Positions 35,542 to 45,038 are shown, counted from the first letter of the stretch. The stretch: 64,000 bases of DNA from Enterococcus sp. HY326 (GCF_026157065.1 NZ_JANLGQ010000004.1:1-64000); one strand, 5' to 3'. The notes: a model not told the origin generated them from the sequence alone. A program made the numbers and translations.

Positions 35542-35742
35542 ATGAATCAAGGAAAAGTGAAATGGTTTAACAATGAAAAAGGTTTCGGCTTTATCGAAAC
35601 TGACGGCAGCGATGATGTATTCGTACACTTCTCAGCTATTCAAGGGGATGGCTTCAAGTCTTTAGAAGAAGGCCAAGAAGTTGAGTTTTCAATCGTTGAA
35701 GGCGCACGGGGACCGCAAGCCGCTGACGTTGTTAAATTATAA
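35542..35742 (+). CDS. Cold-shock domain protein
   Basis: A 66-aa OB-fold single-stranded nucleic-acid-binding protein. RNP1 KGFGFI (16-21) and RNP2 VFVHFS (28-33) are intact, and it begins [17 protein letters not shown] 35542 follows GGAGG at about eleven bases. Acts as an RNA chaperone in this family. Confidence 0.95.
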   Translation: MNQGKVKWFNNEKGFGFIETDGSDDVFVHFSAIQGDGFKSLEEGQEVEFSIVEGARGPQAADVVKL

Positions 35743-35758
35743 TCTTTGATATTTTATA

Positions 35759-35908
35759 AGTGGTTGTGACACAAGTTTTTGACAGTTGATTTATCTGAAT
35801 TTATTTTTGTCTTGGTGGTCCAGTGGGGCTCGGACAAGCAAATCAGTTTTGCACCTATACTGATGGGGTTCAGATAATTTCATCTATCTGAACTTATGTC
35901 CAACCACT
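35759..35908. repeat. Intergenic inverted-repeat element, copy E
   Basis: Left arm AGTGGTTGTGACACAAGTT (35759-35777); right arm AACTTATGTCCAACCACT (35891-35908). Inside, TTATCTGAA pairs perfectly with TTCAGATAA. It is the longest uninterrupted copy and lies directly after the cold-shock gene. Confidence 0.65.
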
Positions 35909-36024
35909 TTCTTTATTTTCATTTTTTTCGTGAAATTCATGAAATTTCATTGAAAGAATTTATATCGCATTTATTTTACGAAAATATTTCATAGATTACA
36001 AAAGAGTTAAATAAAGTTTGTAAT

Positions 36025-36068
36025 CGAGCCGGATTTCCTGTAGTTGATTGAAATCGGGCTTGTTTTTT
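36025..36068 (+). terminator. Terminator without an obvious gene before it
   Basis: GAGCCGGATTT pairs with AAATCGGGCTT, followed by a T-run. It lies about 280 nt after the cold-shock gene with no frame between, so it may end a small untranslated RNA or the repeat element transcript. Confidence 0.65.
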
Positions 36069-36161
36069 GGTATCGTTTGTTAGACGTATGTAATTTACAA
36101 GGAAAAGTATTCCTTTAATGAAAAAAGAAATGTGATTCACAGTCACAAGAGGAGCGAACAA

Positions 36162-37265
36162 ATGCGAGTTTGGCAAAAGATCGTGTTGGGATTTGTCTTT
36201 GCAGTCCTTTTAGTTGTCATTGGCGGCGTGGCCTATGGTACAAAGGCGTACTATGATTTGAAAGCAACAGCATCCCAAACATATGAATCAGTAGAACGAA
36301 TCTCTGAAACGAAGCGCTCTGAGGAAGTCGATTATTCCTCCTTAGAACCTATCTCAATTCTATTGATGGGTGTCGATACCGATGTGGAACGAACTGAAGA
36401 AGGCGACACCGGCCGGACTGACTCCATGATGGTAGTCACGATTAACCCAGGAACTGGTCAAACAACAATGGTCAGCATTCCACGGGATACACTGGTGGAA
36501 ATGGATTACCAATACGGAGATGTTTACATTCAGTACGATAAAATTAATGCAGCCTATGCTTATGGCGGAGCAGCCTTAGCTATGAAAACTGTCGAAGATT
36601 TATTAGATATTCCAATCGATCATTATGCAACGGTCAACATGGACGGCATGGCCGATTTAATTGACGCTGTTGGTGGTGTGACGGTCAACAATGCTTTTGC
36701 TTTTGATTTAAACATGGAACATTTCGATGAGGGTGAATTACAATTGAATGGTAAGCGTGCGGTTGAATACGCCCGCATGCGCTATGAAGATCCTAATGGC
36801 GACTACGGCCGTCAAGAAAGACAACGGGAAGTCTTAGAGCAATTGTTTAATCAAATTACTTCTGTTGGCACATTAAGCAATTATCAAAACTTGTTAGATG
36901 TATTGGGGGAAAATGGCAAAACTGACTTAGATTGGTCAACCATCAGCTCATTGGTTCAAAATTATACACCAGCTTTAAGTAATTTTGTGACAGATCAGCT
37001 ACAAGGTGTGGATTACACTGGTGATGGTTATATCGGTGAAAGTGGTATTTCTTTCCAACAAGTGACCGAAGAAGAAATTATTCGAGTTCAAAACCTATTG
37101 AAGGAACAACTGAATGAAGCAACTATTACGGAACTGGCTTCTGATTATCCTGATTTAGAAGTTTTGGCGGATAGCTATACGACTTCAACATACGGTACAA
37201 CTTCTGATACCTACACTTATGGCAACGATACGACCTATGATGATAGCACGAGCTATGGCTATTAA
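36162..37265 (+). CDS. LCP (LytR-CpsA-Psr) family cell-wall glycopolymer ligase
   Basis: Membrane-anchored protein of 367 aa: short cytosolic start, one transmembrane helix (about 7-27), and an extracellular LCP domain (about 65-235) with LLMGVDTDVERTEEGDTGRTDSM (shown by its key Asp/Arg residues D-D-R-D), SIPRDT and YARMRYEDPNGDYGRQERQ. LCP enzymes attach teichoic acid or capsule polymers to peptidoglycan. The last 30 residues are almost only Thr, Ser, Tyr, Gly, Asp and Asn. ATG 36162 follows AGAGGAG. Confidence 0.9.
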   Translation: MRVWQKIVLGFVFAVLLVVIGGVAYGTKAYYDLKATASQTYESVERISETKRSEEVDYSSLEPISILLMGVDTDVERTEEGDTGRTDSMMVVTINPGTGQTTMVSIPRDTLVEMDYQYGDVYIQYDKINAAYAYGGAALAMKTVEDLLDIPIDHYATVNMDGMADLIDAVGGVTVNNAFAFDLNMEHFDEGELQLNGKRAVEYARMRYEDPNGDYGRQERQREVLEQLFNQITSVGTLSNYQNLLDVLGENGKTDLDWSTISSLVQNYTPALSNFVTDQLQGVDYTGDGYIGESGISFQQVTEEEIIRVQNLLKEQLNEATITELASDYPDLEVLADSYTTSTYGTTSDTYTYGNDTTYDDSTSYGY

Positions 37266-37279
37266 AATTTGAATTTTTT

Positions 37280-37328
37280 CCCTCTCTGTTCAAAAGAAGT
37301 TACTTTTGAACAGAGAGGGATTTTTTTG
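37280..37328 (+). terminator. Strong terminator after the LCP gene
   Basis: Perfect 17-bp stem CCCTCTCTGTTCAAAAG/CTTTTGAACAGAGAGGG and seven T. Confidence 0.93.
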
Positions 37329-37556
37329 ATTTCACAGTAATTTTTGCACAATGAAGCTTTCGAGAAACCAAGGAATTCTTTTATCGTAATTTTGCAAGGT
37401 GCTATTTTTCAGCAGCATACGATACTCCCCCAAAATCGTTACTGATATTCGCAAAATGCTATAGCAATCTCCATAATAAACGGCAGCTGCAAAAATGCGG
37501 CTCAAGTTTAGCAATTTAAAAAAGTATATCAAAAGTTTAACAGTTAAAAAAATCCG

Positions 37557-37604
37557 ACAAAAAATCCGCAAGGCCCTCAGTTGTTCGAGAGTATCTTTGC
37601 GGAT
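37557..37604 (-). terminator. Terminator of the rRNA methyltransferase gene
   Basis: ATCCGCAAAG-type arms (37563-37573 and 37595-37604); on the minus strand GCGGAT is followed by six T. It may also act on the plus strand. The stretch 37329-37556 shows no supported gene. Confidence 0.75.
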
Positions 37605-37663
37605 ATTTTTTACTCTATCCATCACCAACATGCTGTGTCTTGTGATGGAAATTTTCTAACTCA

Positions 37664-39040
37664 TTACGCGGATTTTAATCTCAGCTTGACTACCACTTCA
37701 CAGCGGGCAGTTTGAGGAAACATATCGACAGATTGCAGATATTCCACTTGATATTTTTTGCTGAGCATGACTAAGTCCCGCGCCAAAGTTGACACATTGC
37801 AGGAAATATAAACCAGCTTTTCTGGTGCGGCCTGCAAAATAGCCTGCCGCAATTTTTCATCAAGACCAGTGCGGGGCGGGTCCACGACAATCCCTGTAGG
37901 CTTAAACCCTGATGCCAACCATTTTGGCAGTAAATCTTCAGCCGTACCTGTTTCATAATGCGTATTGGTAACACCTAATTTTTGAGCGTTTTCTTTGGCA
38001 TCAGCAATTGCTTGAGGAATCGTGTCCATCCCCCGTACTTCTTTAACCTGCTTAGCAAAGCTTAAACCGATGGTGCCGACACCGCAATAAGCATCGACAA
38101 TCGTATCCGTCGCTTGCGGGTCAAGAGCCTTAATCCCTTCTTGATACAAAAGATTTGTCTGCTGGGGATTTAACTGGAAGAAGGAACGTGCTGATAATTC
38201 AAAGCTGACCTCATTGATTTTTTCATGAATAGCTGGCTTGCCAAAAAGCAGCAGTGTTTCCTCACCAAAAATCAACGAAGTTTTTTTACTTTGGATATTT
38301 TGCATTACAGAAACGACTTTGCCTTGTCGTTGCGTCAGTTCTCTAATTAGCGGATTGATGCTAGGAATTTTTTTAGAATGGGAAATCAAGACCACTTGGA
38401 CTTCGCCGGTTTCAATCGCTAGTCGTACCATGATGGTTTTCAAAATGCCACTGTTTTTCCTCTCATCGTAAATTGGAATTTGATACTTGTTGATTAACTG
38501 AACAACCGTGTTCATCACATCTTGGGTTGGTTGCTCCTGCACCAAGCAGTCGTCGATAGCCACCAGCTGATGGCTGTTCGGCTGATAAAGACCAGCTTCT
38601 GCCTTGTGTTGTTTTCCGTTATAGCGCAATTGGAATTGCGCTTTGTTGCGGTAATGCCAAGGGGCATCCATGCCAATTGTTTTGCGTAATGAATAATTTT
38701 GATAGCCAGCTGGTTTAAATTTTGCTAAGGCTTGTTTTAATAAATCCACTTTGAAATCCAGCTGTCCTTGATAGCTCAAATGCTGAAGCTGACAGCCACC
38801 GCAAGTCTCGTAAACTTTGCAGGGAGGTGTTACTCGTTCTTTGCTGGTTTTATGAATCGTCAAGAGCTCGCCTTCAGCGAATTTCTCCGTTGCCTTAGTA
38901 ATTTTTACGGTGACCTCCTCAGTCGGTAAAGCCTTAGGCACAAAGACAATCAGCCGGTTGAAATAACCGATACCTTCGCCGTTGATGCCAAGGCGTTTAA
39001 TTTTAAGTTTTATTTGTTGGGCTTCTTTCACTACTGCCAT
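37664..39040 (-). CDS. 23S rRNA (uracil-5)-methyltransferase, RlmCD/RumA type
   Basis: A 458-aa TrmA-family methyltransferase making m5U in 23S rRNA. An N-terminal TRAM domain (about 8-65) is followed by Fe-S cysteines (CKVYETCGGCQLQH, about 75-88), the SAM site VDAYCGVGTIGL, the DPPRTGLD catalytic loop, and the nucleophilic Cys in YISCNVSTLARDL. ATG 39040 follows GGGGGA; an ATG at 39052 lies inside that site. Whether it acts at one or both of U747/U1939 is not decidable here. Confidence 0.9.
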   Translation of the reverse strand: MAVVKEAQQIKLKIKRLGINGEGIGYFNRLIVFVPKALPTEEVTVKITKATEKFAEGELLTIHKTSKERVTPPCKVYETCGGCQLQHLSYQGQLDFKVDLLKQALAKFKPAGYQNYSLRKTIGMDAPWHYRNKAQFQLRYNGKQHKAEAGLYQPNSHQLVAIDDCLVQEQPTQDVMNTVVQLINKYQIPIYDERKNSGILKTIMVRLAIETGEVQVVLISHSKKIPSINPLIRELTQRQGKVVSVMQNIQSKKTSLIFGEETLLLFGKPAIHEKINEVSFELSARSFFQLNPQQTNLLYQEGIKALDPQATDTIVDAYCGVGTIGLSFAKQVKEVRGMDTIPQAIADAKENAQKLGVTNTHYETGTAEDLLPKWLASGFKPTGIVVDPPRTGLDEKLRQAILQAAPEKLVYISCNVSTLARDLVMLSKKYQVEYLQSVDMFPQTARCEVVVKLRLKSA

Positions 39041-39194
39041 AATTTCCCCCATAAATTTTGAAATCTAAAACAAATGCTTCAGTCAGCATTTTACCATAGA
39101 TAAAAAATTTTCTCATTTCTCATTTGCCTATGTTAGAATAAGCCAGTAGTGGAGATTTTGTAAAAAAACCTTATCAGCAGAAGGAGGAATGCAG

Positions 39195-40001
39195 ATGATT
39201 ACTGTTGTTAGCCTGCGGAAGGTCAAGGGCAATTTTTATAAGGCAGCTTTTTCAAATGGTGAGGAGCTGCGAATCAGTGAAGACTTATTAGTCCGCTATC
39301 GTCTGTTAAAAGGGCAAGAACTGGATGAAGCCGAATTCAACGAAATCAAAAAGAAAATCGGCTATGATATGGGCTTGCAGATGGCGATGAATTATCTCAG
39401 CTACCAGATGCATTCTGAGATGGAAGTCCGCAAATATTTAAAGGAAAAAGAAATCGAAACCACCGATCGAAATCAAATTGTCGAGACCTTAAAAGAGCTG
39501 GACGTAGTCAACGATCAAAATTTTGGTGACAGTTACATTCGCACACAGGTTCGTTTGAGTGATAAAGGCCCCGGCTATTTAAGTCAGCAATTAAAGAAAA
39601 AAGGTTTGGCCCCAGAAGTGATTGAACACGCAATGACCTTTTATCCTCAAAAAGAGCAATTGGCAATTGCTCTGAGAAGCGGTGAAAAGTTTTTTAAAGT
39701 GCAACGGAATAAAAGTCTGAGGGAGAGTCAACAAAAGCTGCGGCTACAATTAATGCAAAAAGGGTTTTCTAAAGAGATTGTTAACGAGGTGCTCAGTCTC
39801 TTGGAAACTGAGCCGGACGAAGAAAGCGAATATCAAGCTTTAGTCAGTCAGGGAGAAAAACTTTGGCGGCGTCATCAGCGTTTGGAGCCTAAAAAGCGCA
39901 ATATGAAAATCAAACAAAGCCTCTATCAAAAAGGCTTTGCGTTAGATACAATTCAAATATTTTTAGACGAAAAGGAAGCTAGTGATGAAGAAAACTTTTG
40001 A
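39195..40001 (+). CDS. recX: Recombination regulator RecX
   Basis: Modulates RecA filaments; 268 aa with the usual three-helix repeats (for example YLSYQMHSEMEVRKYLKEKEI and YIRTQVRLSDKGPGYLSQQL, cited by their conserved Tyr/Leu). Long Firmicutes-type RecX. ATG 39195 is seven bases after GGAGG; ATG 39189 is too close. It overlaps mutY by 17 nt. Confidence 0.92.
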   Translation: MITVVSLRKVKGNFYKAAFSNGEELRISEDLLVRYRLLKGQELDEAEFNEIKKKIGYDMGLQMAMNYLSYQMHSEMEVRKYLKEKEIETTDRNQIVETLKELDVVNDQNFGDSYIRTQVRLSDKGPGYLSQQLKKKGLAPEVIEHAMTFYPQKEQLAIALRSGEKFFKVQRNKSLRESQQKLRLQLMQKGFSKEIVNEVLSLLETEPDEESEYQALVSQGEKLWRRHQRLEPKKRNMKIKQSLYQKGFALDTIQIFLDEKEASDEENF

Positions 40002-41157
40002 AGATAGTTCTAAACTTCCTAAAGACTTTGAATGGAGTTCGACAGAAATTCAGCAATTTCAAAAAGACTTTTTAATGTGGTACCAACAGGAAAAAAGAAA
40101 TTTGCCCTGGCGGATAAATACTGATCCTTATCGAGTTTGGATTTCTGAAATTATGCTGCAGCAGACACGGGTCGATACCGTGATTGACTATTATTATCGT
40201 TTTATGGAAAAGTTTCCGACAATTCAAGCGTTAGCAGAAGCTGATCAAGCTGAACTACTAAAAACTTGGGAGGGCTTAGGCTATTATTCAAGAGCCCGTA
40301 ATCTTCAAAGCGCCGCTCAGCAAATTATGGCTGAGTTTGCTGGAGAGATGCCGCAAACAGCTGCTGAGATTGTAACTTTAAAAGGAATTGGTCCTTATAC
40401 AACCGGTGCAATTGCTAGCATTGCTTTCAATTTACCGGAACCGGCAATTGATGGCAATGTCATGCGGGTGGTCAGCCGTCTGTTTTGTTTGTCAGAGGAT
40501 ATCAGTAAGCCCAGTAGCCGTAAAGTTTTTGATGAAAAGATGCGGTTGATTATCAGCTATGAGGCCCCCGGTGATTTCAATCAAGCCTTGATGGATTTAG
40601 GCTCGGCCATTTGCACCCCTAAAAAACCGGACTGTCAAAGCTGTCCGATTCAAAAGTATTGTCGGGCTTATGCAACTCAGCAGCAGGAAAATTTCCCGGT
40701 GAAGAGTAAAAAAATTAAACCAAAAGATGTTTTTTTAGTCGCTGGGATTATTGAAAATCAAGCAGGAGAGTATTTATTAGCACAACGGCCGGCAGAAGGT
40801 TTAATCGCCAACATGTGGACTTTTCCAATGATTGAAGTGAGTCAAGAATTTTTTAAAGAGTTGCAGGAAAAATGGCAAGGGCCTAAAGCTAATGATAAGC
40901 AACTAACTTTAGATTTAGTGGCTGAAGAAAGTCCGGCAATTTTTTCTAATTTGCCGGTGGTTTGGCAAAAGCGGCATTTTAGTGAAGTCACCCATGTCTA
41001 TTCTCATCTAAAATGGCATGTGTTGCCCTTTTATGGTCGAGCTTTGAAAAATTTTCCAATGCAAGGCAATGAAATGTGGGTCAACCAGGAAGCTTTTCCA
41101 GATTTTGTTTTTCCAAAAGTTCAACATAAATTGATTGAAAGTTGGAAAAAGTCGTAG
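39985..41157 (+). CDS. mutY: A/G-specific adenine glycosylase
   Basis: Removes adenine opposite 8-oxoguanine; 390 aa. Catalytic region WISEIMLQQTRVDTV, HhH KGIGPYTTGAIASIA with the catalytic Asp in EPAIDGNVMRV, the 4Fe-4S loop CTPKKPDCQSCPIQKYC, and a NUDIX-like C-terminal domain (about 245-385) that reads 8-oxoG. AAGGAAG precedes ATG 39985. Coupled to recX. Confidence 0.95.
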   Translation: MKKTFEDSSKLPKDFEWSSTEIQQFQKDFLMWYQQEKRNLPWRINTDPYRVWISEIMLQQTRVDTVIDYYYRFMEKFPTIQALAEADQAELLKTWEGLGYYSRARNLQSAAQQIMAEFAGEMPQTAAEIVTLKGIGPYTTGAIASIAFNLPEPAIDGNVMRVVSRLFCLSEDISKPSSRKVFDEKMRLIISYEAPGDFNQALMDLGSAICTPKKPDCQSCPIQKYCRAYATQQQENFPVKSKKIKPKDVFLVAGIIENQAGEYLLAQRPAEGLIANMWTFPMIEVSQEFFKELQEKWQGPKANDKQLTLDLVAEESPAIFSNLPVVWQKRHFSEVTHVYSHLKWHVLPFYGRALKNFPMQGNEMWVNQEAFPDFVFPKVQHKLIESWKKS

Positions 41158-41227
41158 TTTTTTAGGAAAGTCTAGCTAGTAAGCGGAATCACAGCAATCA
41201 TTAGTAGGCAAAGCCGAGAATTATTGA

Positions 41228-41233
41228 TATAAT
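41228..41233 (+). promoter_or_regulatory. -10 element for ntdP
   Basis: TATAAT, with TAGGCA 17 bp upstream at 41205-41210 as a weak -35. Confidence 0.45.
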
Positions 41234-41298
41234 AATTCTGATATCGGTGTAATGCACACCCAACACAAGCAGTTAAGTCTGCCGAGGGAAGGGTTATA

Positions 41299-41832
41299 AT
41301 GCGAGTTCCTAAAGAGGGCGAGTTTGTAACGATTCAAAGTTACAAACATGACGGCAATTTGCATCGAACGTGGCGGGATACCATGGTCTTAAAAACAAGC
41401 GAGTATTCAATCATCGGCGTCAACGATCATACTTTGGTGACAGAGTCTGACGGCCGCCGCTGGGTTACTCGAGAACCAGCGATTGTTTATTTCCATCGCA
41501 AATACTGGTTCAATGTAATAGCAATGATTCGTGAAAAAGGAGTGTCGTATTATTGTAATCTAGCCTCACCTTTTCTATTGGATGAAGAAGCCTTGAAATA
41601 TATTGATTATGATTTAGATATCAAAGTATTTCCTGATGGTGAAAAACGTCTTTTAGATGTAGATGAATATGAAATGCATCGTAAAAAAATGCATTATCCG
41701 CAAGATATTGACTTCATTTTAAAAGAGAACGTCAAAATTTTAGTGGATTGGATTAATAATGAACGTGGCCCCTTTAGCGAAGGCTATATTGACGTTTGGT
41801 ATGACCGTTACAAGCAATTGTCGAAAAAATGA
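41299..41832 (+). CDS. ntdP: Nucleoside tri-/diphosphate phosphatase (DUF402, Ntdp/YgaC)
   Basis: A 177-aa DUF402 protein; relatives hydrolyse NTPs and NDPs with divalent metal. Conserved: [15 protein letters not shown] (about 23-37), [15 protein letters not shown] (about 53-67), [14 protein letters not shown] (about 83-96), [14 protein letters not shown] and LDVDEYE, which supply the acidic metal ligands. AGGGAAGG precedes the ATG. Single gene. Confidence 0.88.
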   Translation: MRVPKEGEFVTIQSYKHDGNLHRTWRDTMVLKTSEYSIIGVNDHTLVTESDGRRWVTREPAIVYFHRKYWFNVIAMIREKGVSYYCNLASPFLLDEEALKYIDYDLDIKVFPDGEKRLLDVDEYEMHRKKMHYPQDIDFILKENVKILVDWINNERGPFSEGYIDVWYDRYKQLSKK

Positions 41833-41835
41833 GCG

Positions 41836-41868
41836 AAAAAAGTTGACCTTGAGTCAACTTTTTTTTAG
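41836..41868. terminator. Terminator after ntdP
   Basis: AAAAAAGTTGAC/GTCAACTTTTTT stem with loop CTTGA and a T8 run. Confidence 0.9.
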
Positions 41869-41909
41869 TTTTTTAAAAGTTTTTTTATAGTTTTTATAGG
41901 CAAACCGTG

Positions 41910-41915
41910 TATAAT
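41910..41915 (+). promoter_or_regulatory. -10 element of the amidase gene
   Basis: TATAAT preceded closely by GTG; -35 poor. About 80 nt upstream of the ATG. Confidence 0.4.
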
Positions 41916-41993
41916 AATAGATAACAATGCTAATAAATTATTTAGCTGAATAATTGCTATTTATTATACATAATAACACCGAGGATAAAGCCT

Positions 41994-43010
41994 ATGAAAA
42001 AAAACACACGTTTGCTGCGATTAAAATTCAATTTATTTGTGACGATTCTTTGTGCTGCGACAATTTTATTAGGTTACGGCTTCGACCGAGTTTTTACGGC
42101 CAATGCCGAATCATTGCTGGTGACTCAAGCGAAGACCAATGATGAAGAAGGAACAGCAGAGGCTGAGCCGGTCGCCACTAAAGAAATGGTAAAGTTACAG
42201 TTGACTGCAACAGAAGATAGTACAGCCGCTAGTTCAGATAGCGGCGTTGATAATACAGATGACACAGCCAGCTATATTTCTGTTTATACTGAAGCGGATA
42301 CGGCTAGTGTAATCGTCGAACAAGTTTTCACCGGAGAATGGGCGGAGTATATTGGTCAAGCAGATGGTTTTATTCATATTAAAACCAATGCCGGCAATGA
42401 AGGTTATATTCTAGCCGAGAATGGTGCTGTGCAATCAGTCTCTGATAAGTCTTCTAATATTTCATTGGCGGATGCCGTGATTGTCCTTGATCCTGGTCAT
42501 GGCGGCAACGATGCTGGGGCAGTCAGTACCAATGAACAATTTTATGAAAAAGATTTAACGCTAGCAACCGCGGAAGTGATTAAAACAGCGTTAGAAGAAA
42601 AAGGTGCGACGGTTTATTTAACCCGCTCTGATGATACTTTCGTTAGCTTAGATGACCGAGTACAAAAGGGAATCGATGAAAATACAGATATTTTTATTAG
42701 CCTGCATTACGACAGTTTTGATACTGCCAATACCATGTCCGGTTATACTTCTTATTACTATTATGAGTACGAAGAAGCGTTGGCCAAGGATGTTAATTCT
42801 GGTTTGACCAGTAGTATTAATGCCTTGAGTAATATCGGGGTACGGACTGAAAATTTCGAGGTCATTCGCGAAACACCTTATCCATCCTTATTGTTGGAGT
42901 TAGGTTACATTAATACGTATTCAGATTTATTATCAATCACCAATGAAGAGTATTATGACCAAGTCGCTAGCGGTATTGTCGCTGGGTTGGAAAAATATTT
43001 TCAAGGGTAA
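41994..43010 (+). CDS. N-acetylmuramoyl-L-alanine amidase (Amidase_3)
   Basis: Cell-wall hydrolase of 338 aa cutting the MurNAc-L-Ala bond. One N-terminal hydrophobic helix (about 12-35) anchors or exports it. A Thr/Glu/Asp-rich stretch follows, then an SH3-like region (about 92-145), and the Amidase_3 domain (about 160-336) with zinc ligands in LDPGHGGND (His), FYEKDLTL (Glu), SLHYDSF (His), and the catalytic Glu in LLLELGYI. AGGA precedes the ATG; followed by a terminator. Confidence 0.93.
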   Translation: MKKNTRLLRLKFNLFVTILCAATILLGYGFDRVFTANAESLLVTQAKTNDEEGTAEAEPVATKEMVKLQLTATEDSTAASSDSGVDNTDDTASYISVYTEADTASVIVEQVFTGEWAEYIGQADGFIHIKTNAGNEGYILAENGAVQSVSDKSSNISLADAVIVLDPGHGGNDAGAVSTNEQFYEKDLTLATAEVIKTALEEKGATVYLTRSDDTFVSLDDRVQKGIDENTDIFISLHYDSFDTANTMSGYTSYYYYEYEEALAKDVNSGLTSSINALSNIGVRTENFEVIRETPYPSLLLELGYINTYSDLLSITNEEYYDQVASGIVAGLEKYFQG

Positions 43011-43015
43011 TTAAG

Positions 43016-43052
43016 AAAAGCTTCGAAACTTTTTAAAGTTTCGAAGCTTTTT
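43016..43052. terminator. Terminator after the amidase gene
   Basis: AAAAGCTTCGAAACTTT/AAAGTTTCGAAGCTTTT stem and T5. Confidence 0.9.
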
Positions 43053-43144
43053 GCTTGTCTGTAGAAAAACTTTCAGTTGCTTCGGATTTTAAAAAATGAA
43101 GTATTGGCAGAAATTATTTGCTATGACAAGCAGTTTGTCCAAAT

Positions 43145-43174
43145 AAAAAAATCCTACTTAAGCAGGATTTTTTT
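43145..43174. terminator. Bidirectional terminator for the GNAT gene
   Basis: AAAAAATCCTACTT and AAGCAGGATTTTTT; on the minus strand it ends the acetyltransferase transcript. Confidence 0.85.
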
Positions 43175-43222
43175 CAAATCATTTCATGATAAGCTGAATT
43201 CTAATTTATAGGCTAACAAGAA

Positions 43223-43666
43223 TTATTCTTCAGAAAAGAATTTTTTCATTGCCAGATGGGGCATGTCGGCATCGATAAATTCTTCGCCGAAACTGTGATA
43301 ACCTAAACCTTCGTAAAATGAGATGGCCGTTTTTTGTGCACCTAATTCAATTTCTTTAAAGCCTTGTTCCTGAGAAAATCTTTCAGCTTCAGCAATTAAA
43401 GCTTTGCCCAAGCCTAATTGGCGGTAAGGCTTTGAAACCGCCATACGTTGTAGCTTTAAGGTTGTTGGTGAAATAGGGAGTAAGCGTAGAGTAGCCATCG
43501 CTTGATTTTCGTCATTGTACATGACGAAATGGACAGCTAAAGCTTCGTCTTTATCGACTTCCCTTTCAAAGGGCACGCCTTGTTCCTTCATAAAGACTTC
43601 GTTGCGAATTTTTAAAGCATCTAGATAGATGGGACTCATGGTATCTTTGGAGTGGAGAATTTTCAT
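43223..43666 (-). CDS. GNAT family N-acetyltransferase (YjcF/ElaA-like)
   Basis: A 147-aa acetyl-CoA-dependent transferase. N-terminal IRNEVFMKEQGVPFEREVD (about 21-39) is the YjcF/ElaA signature, and the acetyl-CoA motif is VSKPYRQLGLGKALIAEAE (about 79-97). The C-terminal FYEGLGYHSFG is typical. GAGG precedes the ATG. The acceptor is unknown. Confidence 0.88.
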   Translation of the reverse strand: MKILHSKDTMSPIYLDALKIRNEVFMKEQGVPFEREVDKDEALAVHFVMYNDENQAMATLRLLPISPTTLKLQRMAVSKPYRQLGLGKALIAEAERFSQEQGFKEIELGAQKTAISFYEGLGYHSFGEEFIDADMPHLAMKKFFSEE

Positions 43667-43838
43667 GGTAAGCCTCGATTCAATTCAATTTTTTTCTATT
43701 TTAGCAAATCTTTGCGAATTCTGCTCGTTGGATTACTTTTTGAGAAGCTTTTTTTTAAGATTTCAGCTATAATCGAAAAGATACCTGATTTTTACTAGCA
43801 GTTTATTAAGATATCATTTATATAAGGAGGATGGAAAT

Positions 43839-44951
43839 TTGTTTGATAAATTTCGCCAGTCGAAACTTTTTTTCTGGTCAGTGGAAATGCTCGTAGTGGC
43901 AACCTTAATTTTTGTGTTAGCGAATCTAAATTTTCTTTACGGACCTATTGGGACTTTCTTCTCAACTTTATTTGCGCCGTTATTGACGGCGGGCTTTCTG
44001 TATTACCTGCTAAATCCCGTGGTGGAACTTTTGGAAAAATTCCACATCAAGCGGACTTTAGCAGTAGTAATTATGTTATTAGTTCTTTTAGGAGCGATAA
44101 TTTTAATTTTATTTAGTGTGATTCCGAGCCTAATCAATCAGCTAGCTCAATTGTCGGCGAATCTGCCGAGCTTTATTCGCCAATTAGAGACTTGGATTAA
44201 TGATTTTGCCAATACGCCGCTGATGCAAAACTTAGATTTAAGCAGCTATTTGGATCAGTTGAACTTGTCTTATGGTTCAATTATCCAACAGTTTGTCAGC
44301 AGTCTATCCAGCAGCTTAGGCTCATTAGTGTCGGCAATCGCTTCAGCGACGGTGCTGATTATCACCGTGCCTTTTGTTTTATTCTACATGTTAAAGGATG
44401 GCAAACGGTTTGCTCCAAGCATTCAGAAGGTTTTTCCAGAAAAGCGCCAAACGCAAATCATGGAATTATTGGGCCAATTGAATAAAACTTTGTCCAATTA
44501 TATTAGCGGGCAAGCAATTGAGTGTCTCTTTGTTGGGACCTTTACCTTTTTAGGCTATTGGTTAATTGGTGTCGATTACGCCTTTTTATTCGGTGTCATT
44601 GCCGGCTTAACGAACTTGATTCCATATTTAGGCCCTTACATTGGTTTAGCACCGGCTGTGGTAGTTACAGTGTTTGATTCACCAATTCGTGCGCTACTAT
44701 GCTGTGTCGTTGTTTTAATTGTTCAGCAGGTGGACGGTAATGTAATTTATCCAAATGTGATTGGTAAATCTTTAGCCATCCATCCCTTGACAATTATTTT
44801 GATTTTATTGGTGGCCGGAAATCTAGCGGGATTACTAGGTATTTTCTTGGGCGTTCCTTTTTATGCCATCTGTCGGACAATTGTTATTTTCGTGATTCGG
44901 ATGTTTAGAGACAGCAAGACCAAGCAGGCTGCTGACCAAATACAATTATAG
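43839..44951 (+). CDS. AI-2E family transporter (PerM/YdbI type)
   Basis: Integral membrane protein of 370 aa with about seven to eight helices, a hydrophilic region after helix 3 (about 110-155), and conserved LTNLIPYLGPYIGLAP (about 261-276) and IHPLTIILILLVAGNLAGLLG motifs. Members export small molecules or act as ion antiporters; AI-2 transport is only one proposed role. Start is TTG 43839, eight bases after AAGGAGG. Confidence 0.87.
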   Translation: MFDKFRQSKLFFWSVEMLVVATLIFVLANLNFLYGPIGTFFSTLFAPLLTAGFLYYLLNPVVELLEKFHIKRTLAVVIMLLVLLGAIILILFSVIPSLINQLAQLSANLPSFIRQLETWINDFANTPLMQNLDLSSYLDQLNLSYGSIIQQFVSSLSSSLGSLVSAIASATVLIITVPFVLFYMLKDGKRFAPSIQKVFPEKRQTQIMELLGQLNKTLSNYISGQAIECLFVGTFTFLGYWLIGVDYAFLFGVIAGLTNLIPYLGPYIGLAPAVVVTVFDSPIRALLCCVVVLIVQQVDGNVIYPNVIGKSLAIHPLTIILILLVAGNLAGLLGIFLGVPFYAICRTIVIFVIRMFRDSKTKQAADQIQL

Positions 44952-44992
44952 TTTCAGATATTGCCAAAAAAATCGCTTTATGATAAAGTTTT

Positions 44993-45020
44993 ATCGTGGG
45001 TATAACCCACGATTTTTTTT
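44993..45020 (+). terminator. Terminator after the AI-2E-type gene
   Basis: Perfect ATCGTGGGT/ACCCACGAT 9-bp stem, 3-nt loop, T8. It lies only 19 nt before the next gene, so the downstream gene may have read-through control or its promoter further upstream. Confidence 0.8.
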
Positions 45021-45038
45021 GAATAGGAGAAATGTATT

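Noticed and set aside
37332-37631. A 99-codon minus-strand frame after the rRNA methyltransferase gene
   Set aside because: Its start overlaps the probable terminator (37557-37604), there is no ribosome binding site, and the amino-acid pattern matches nothing I know.
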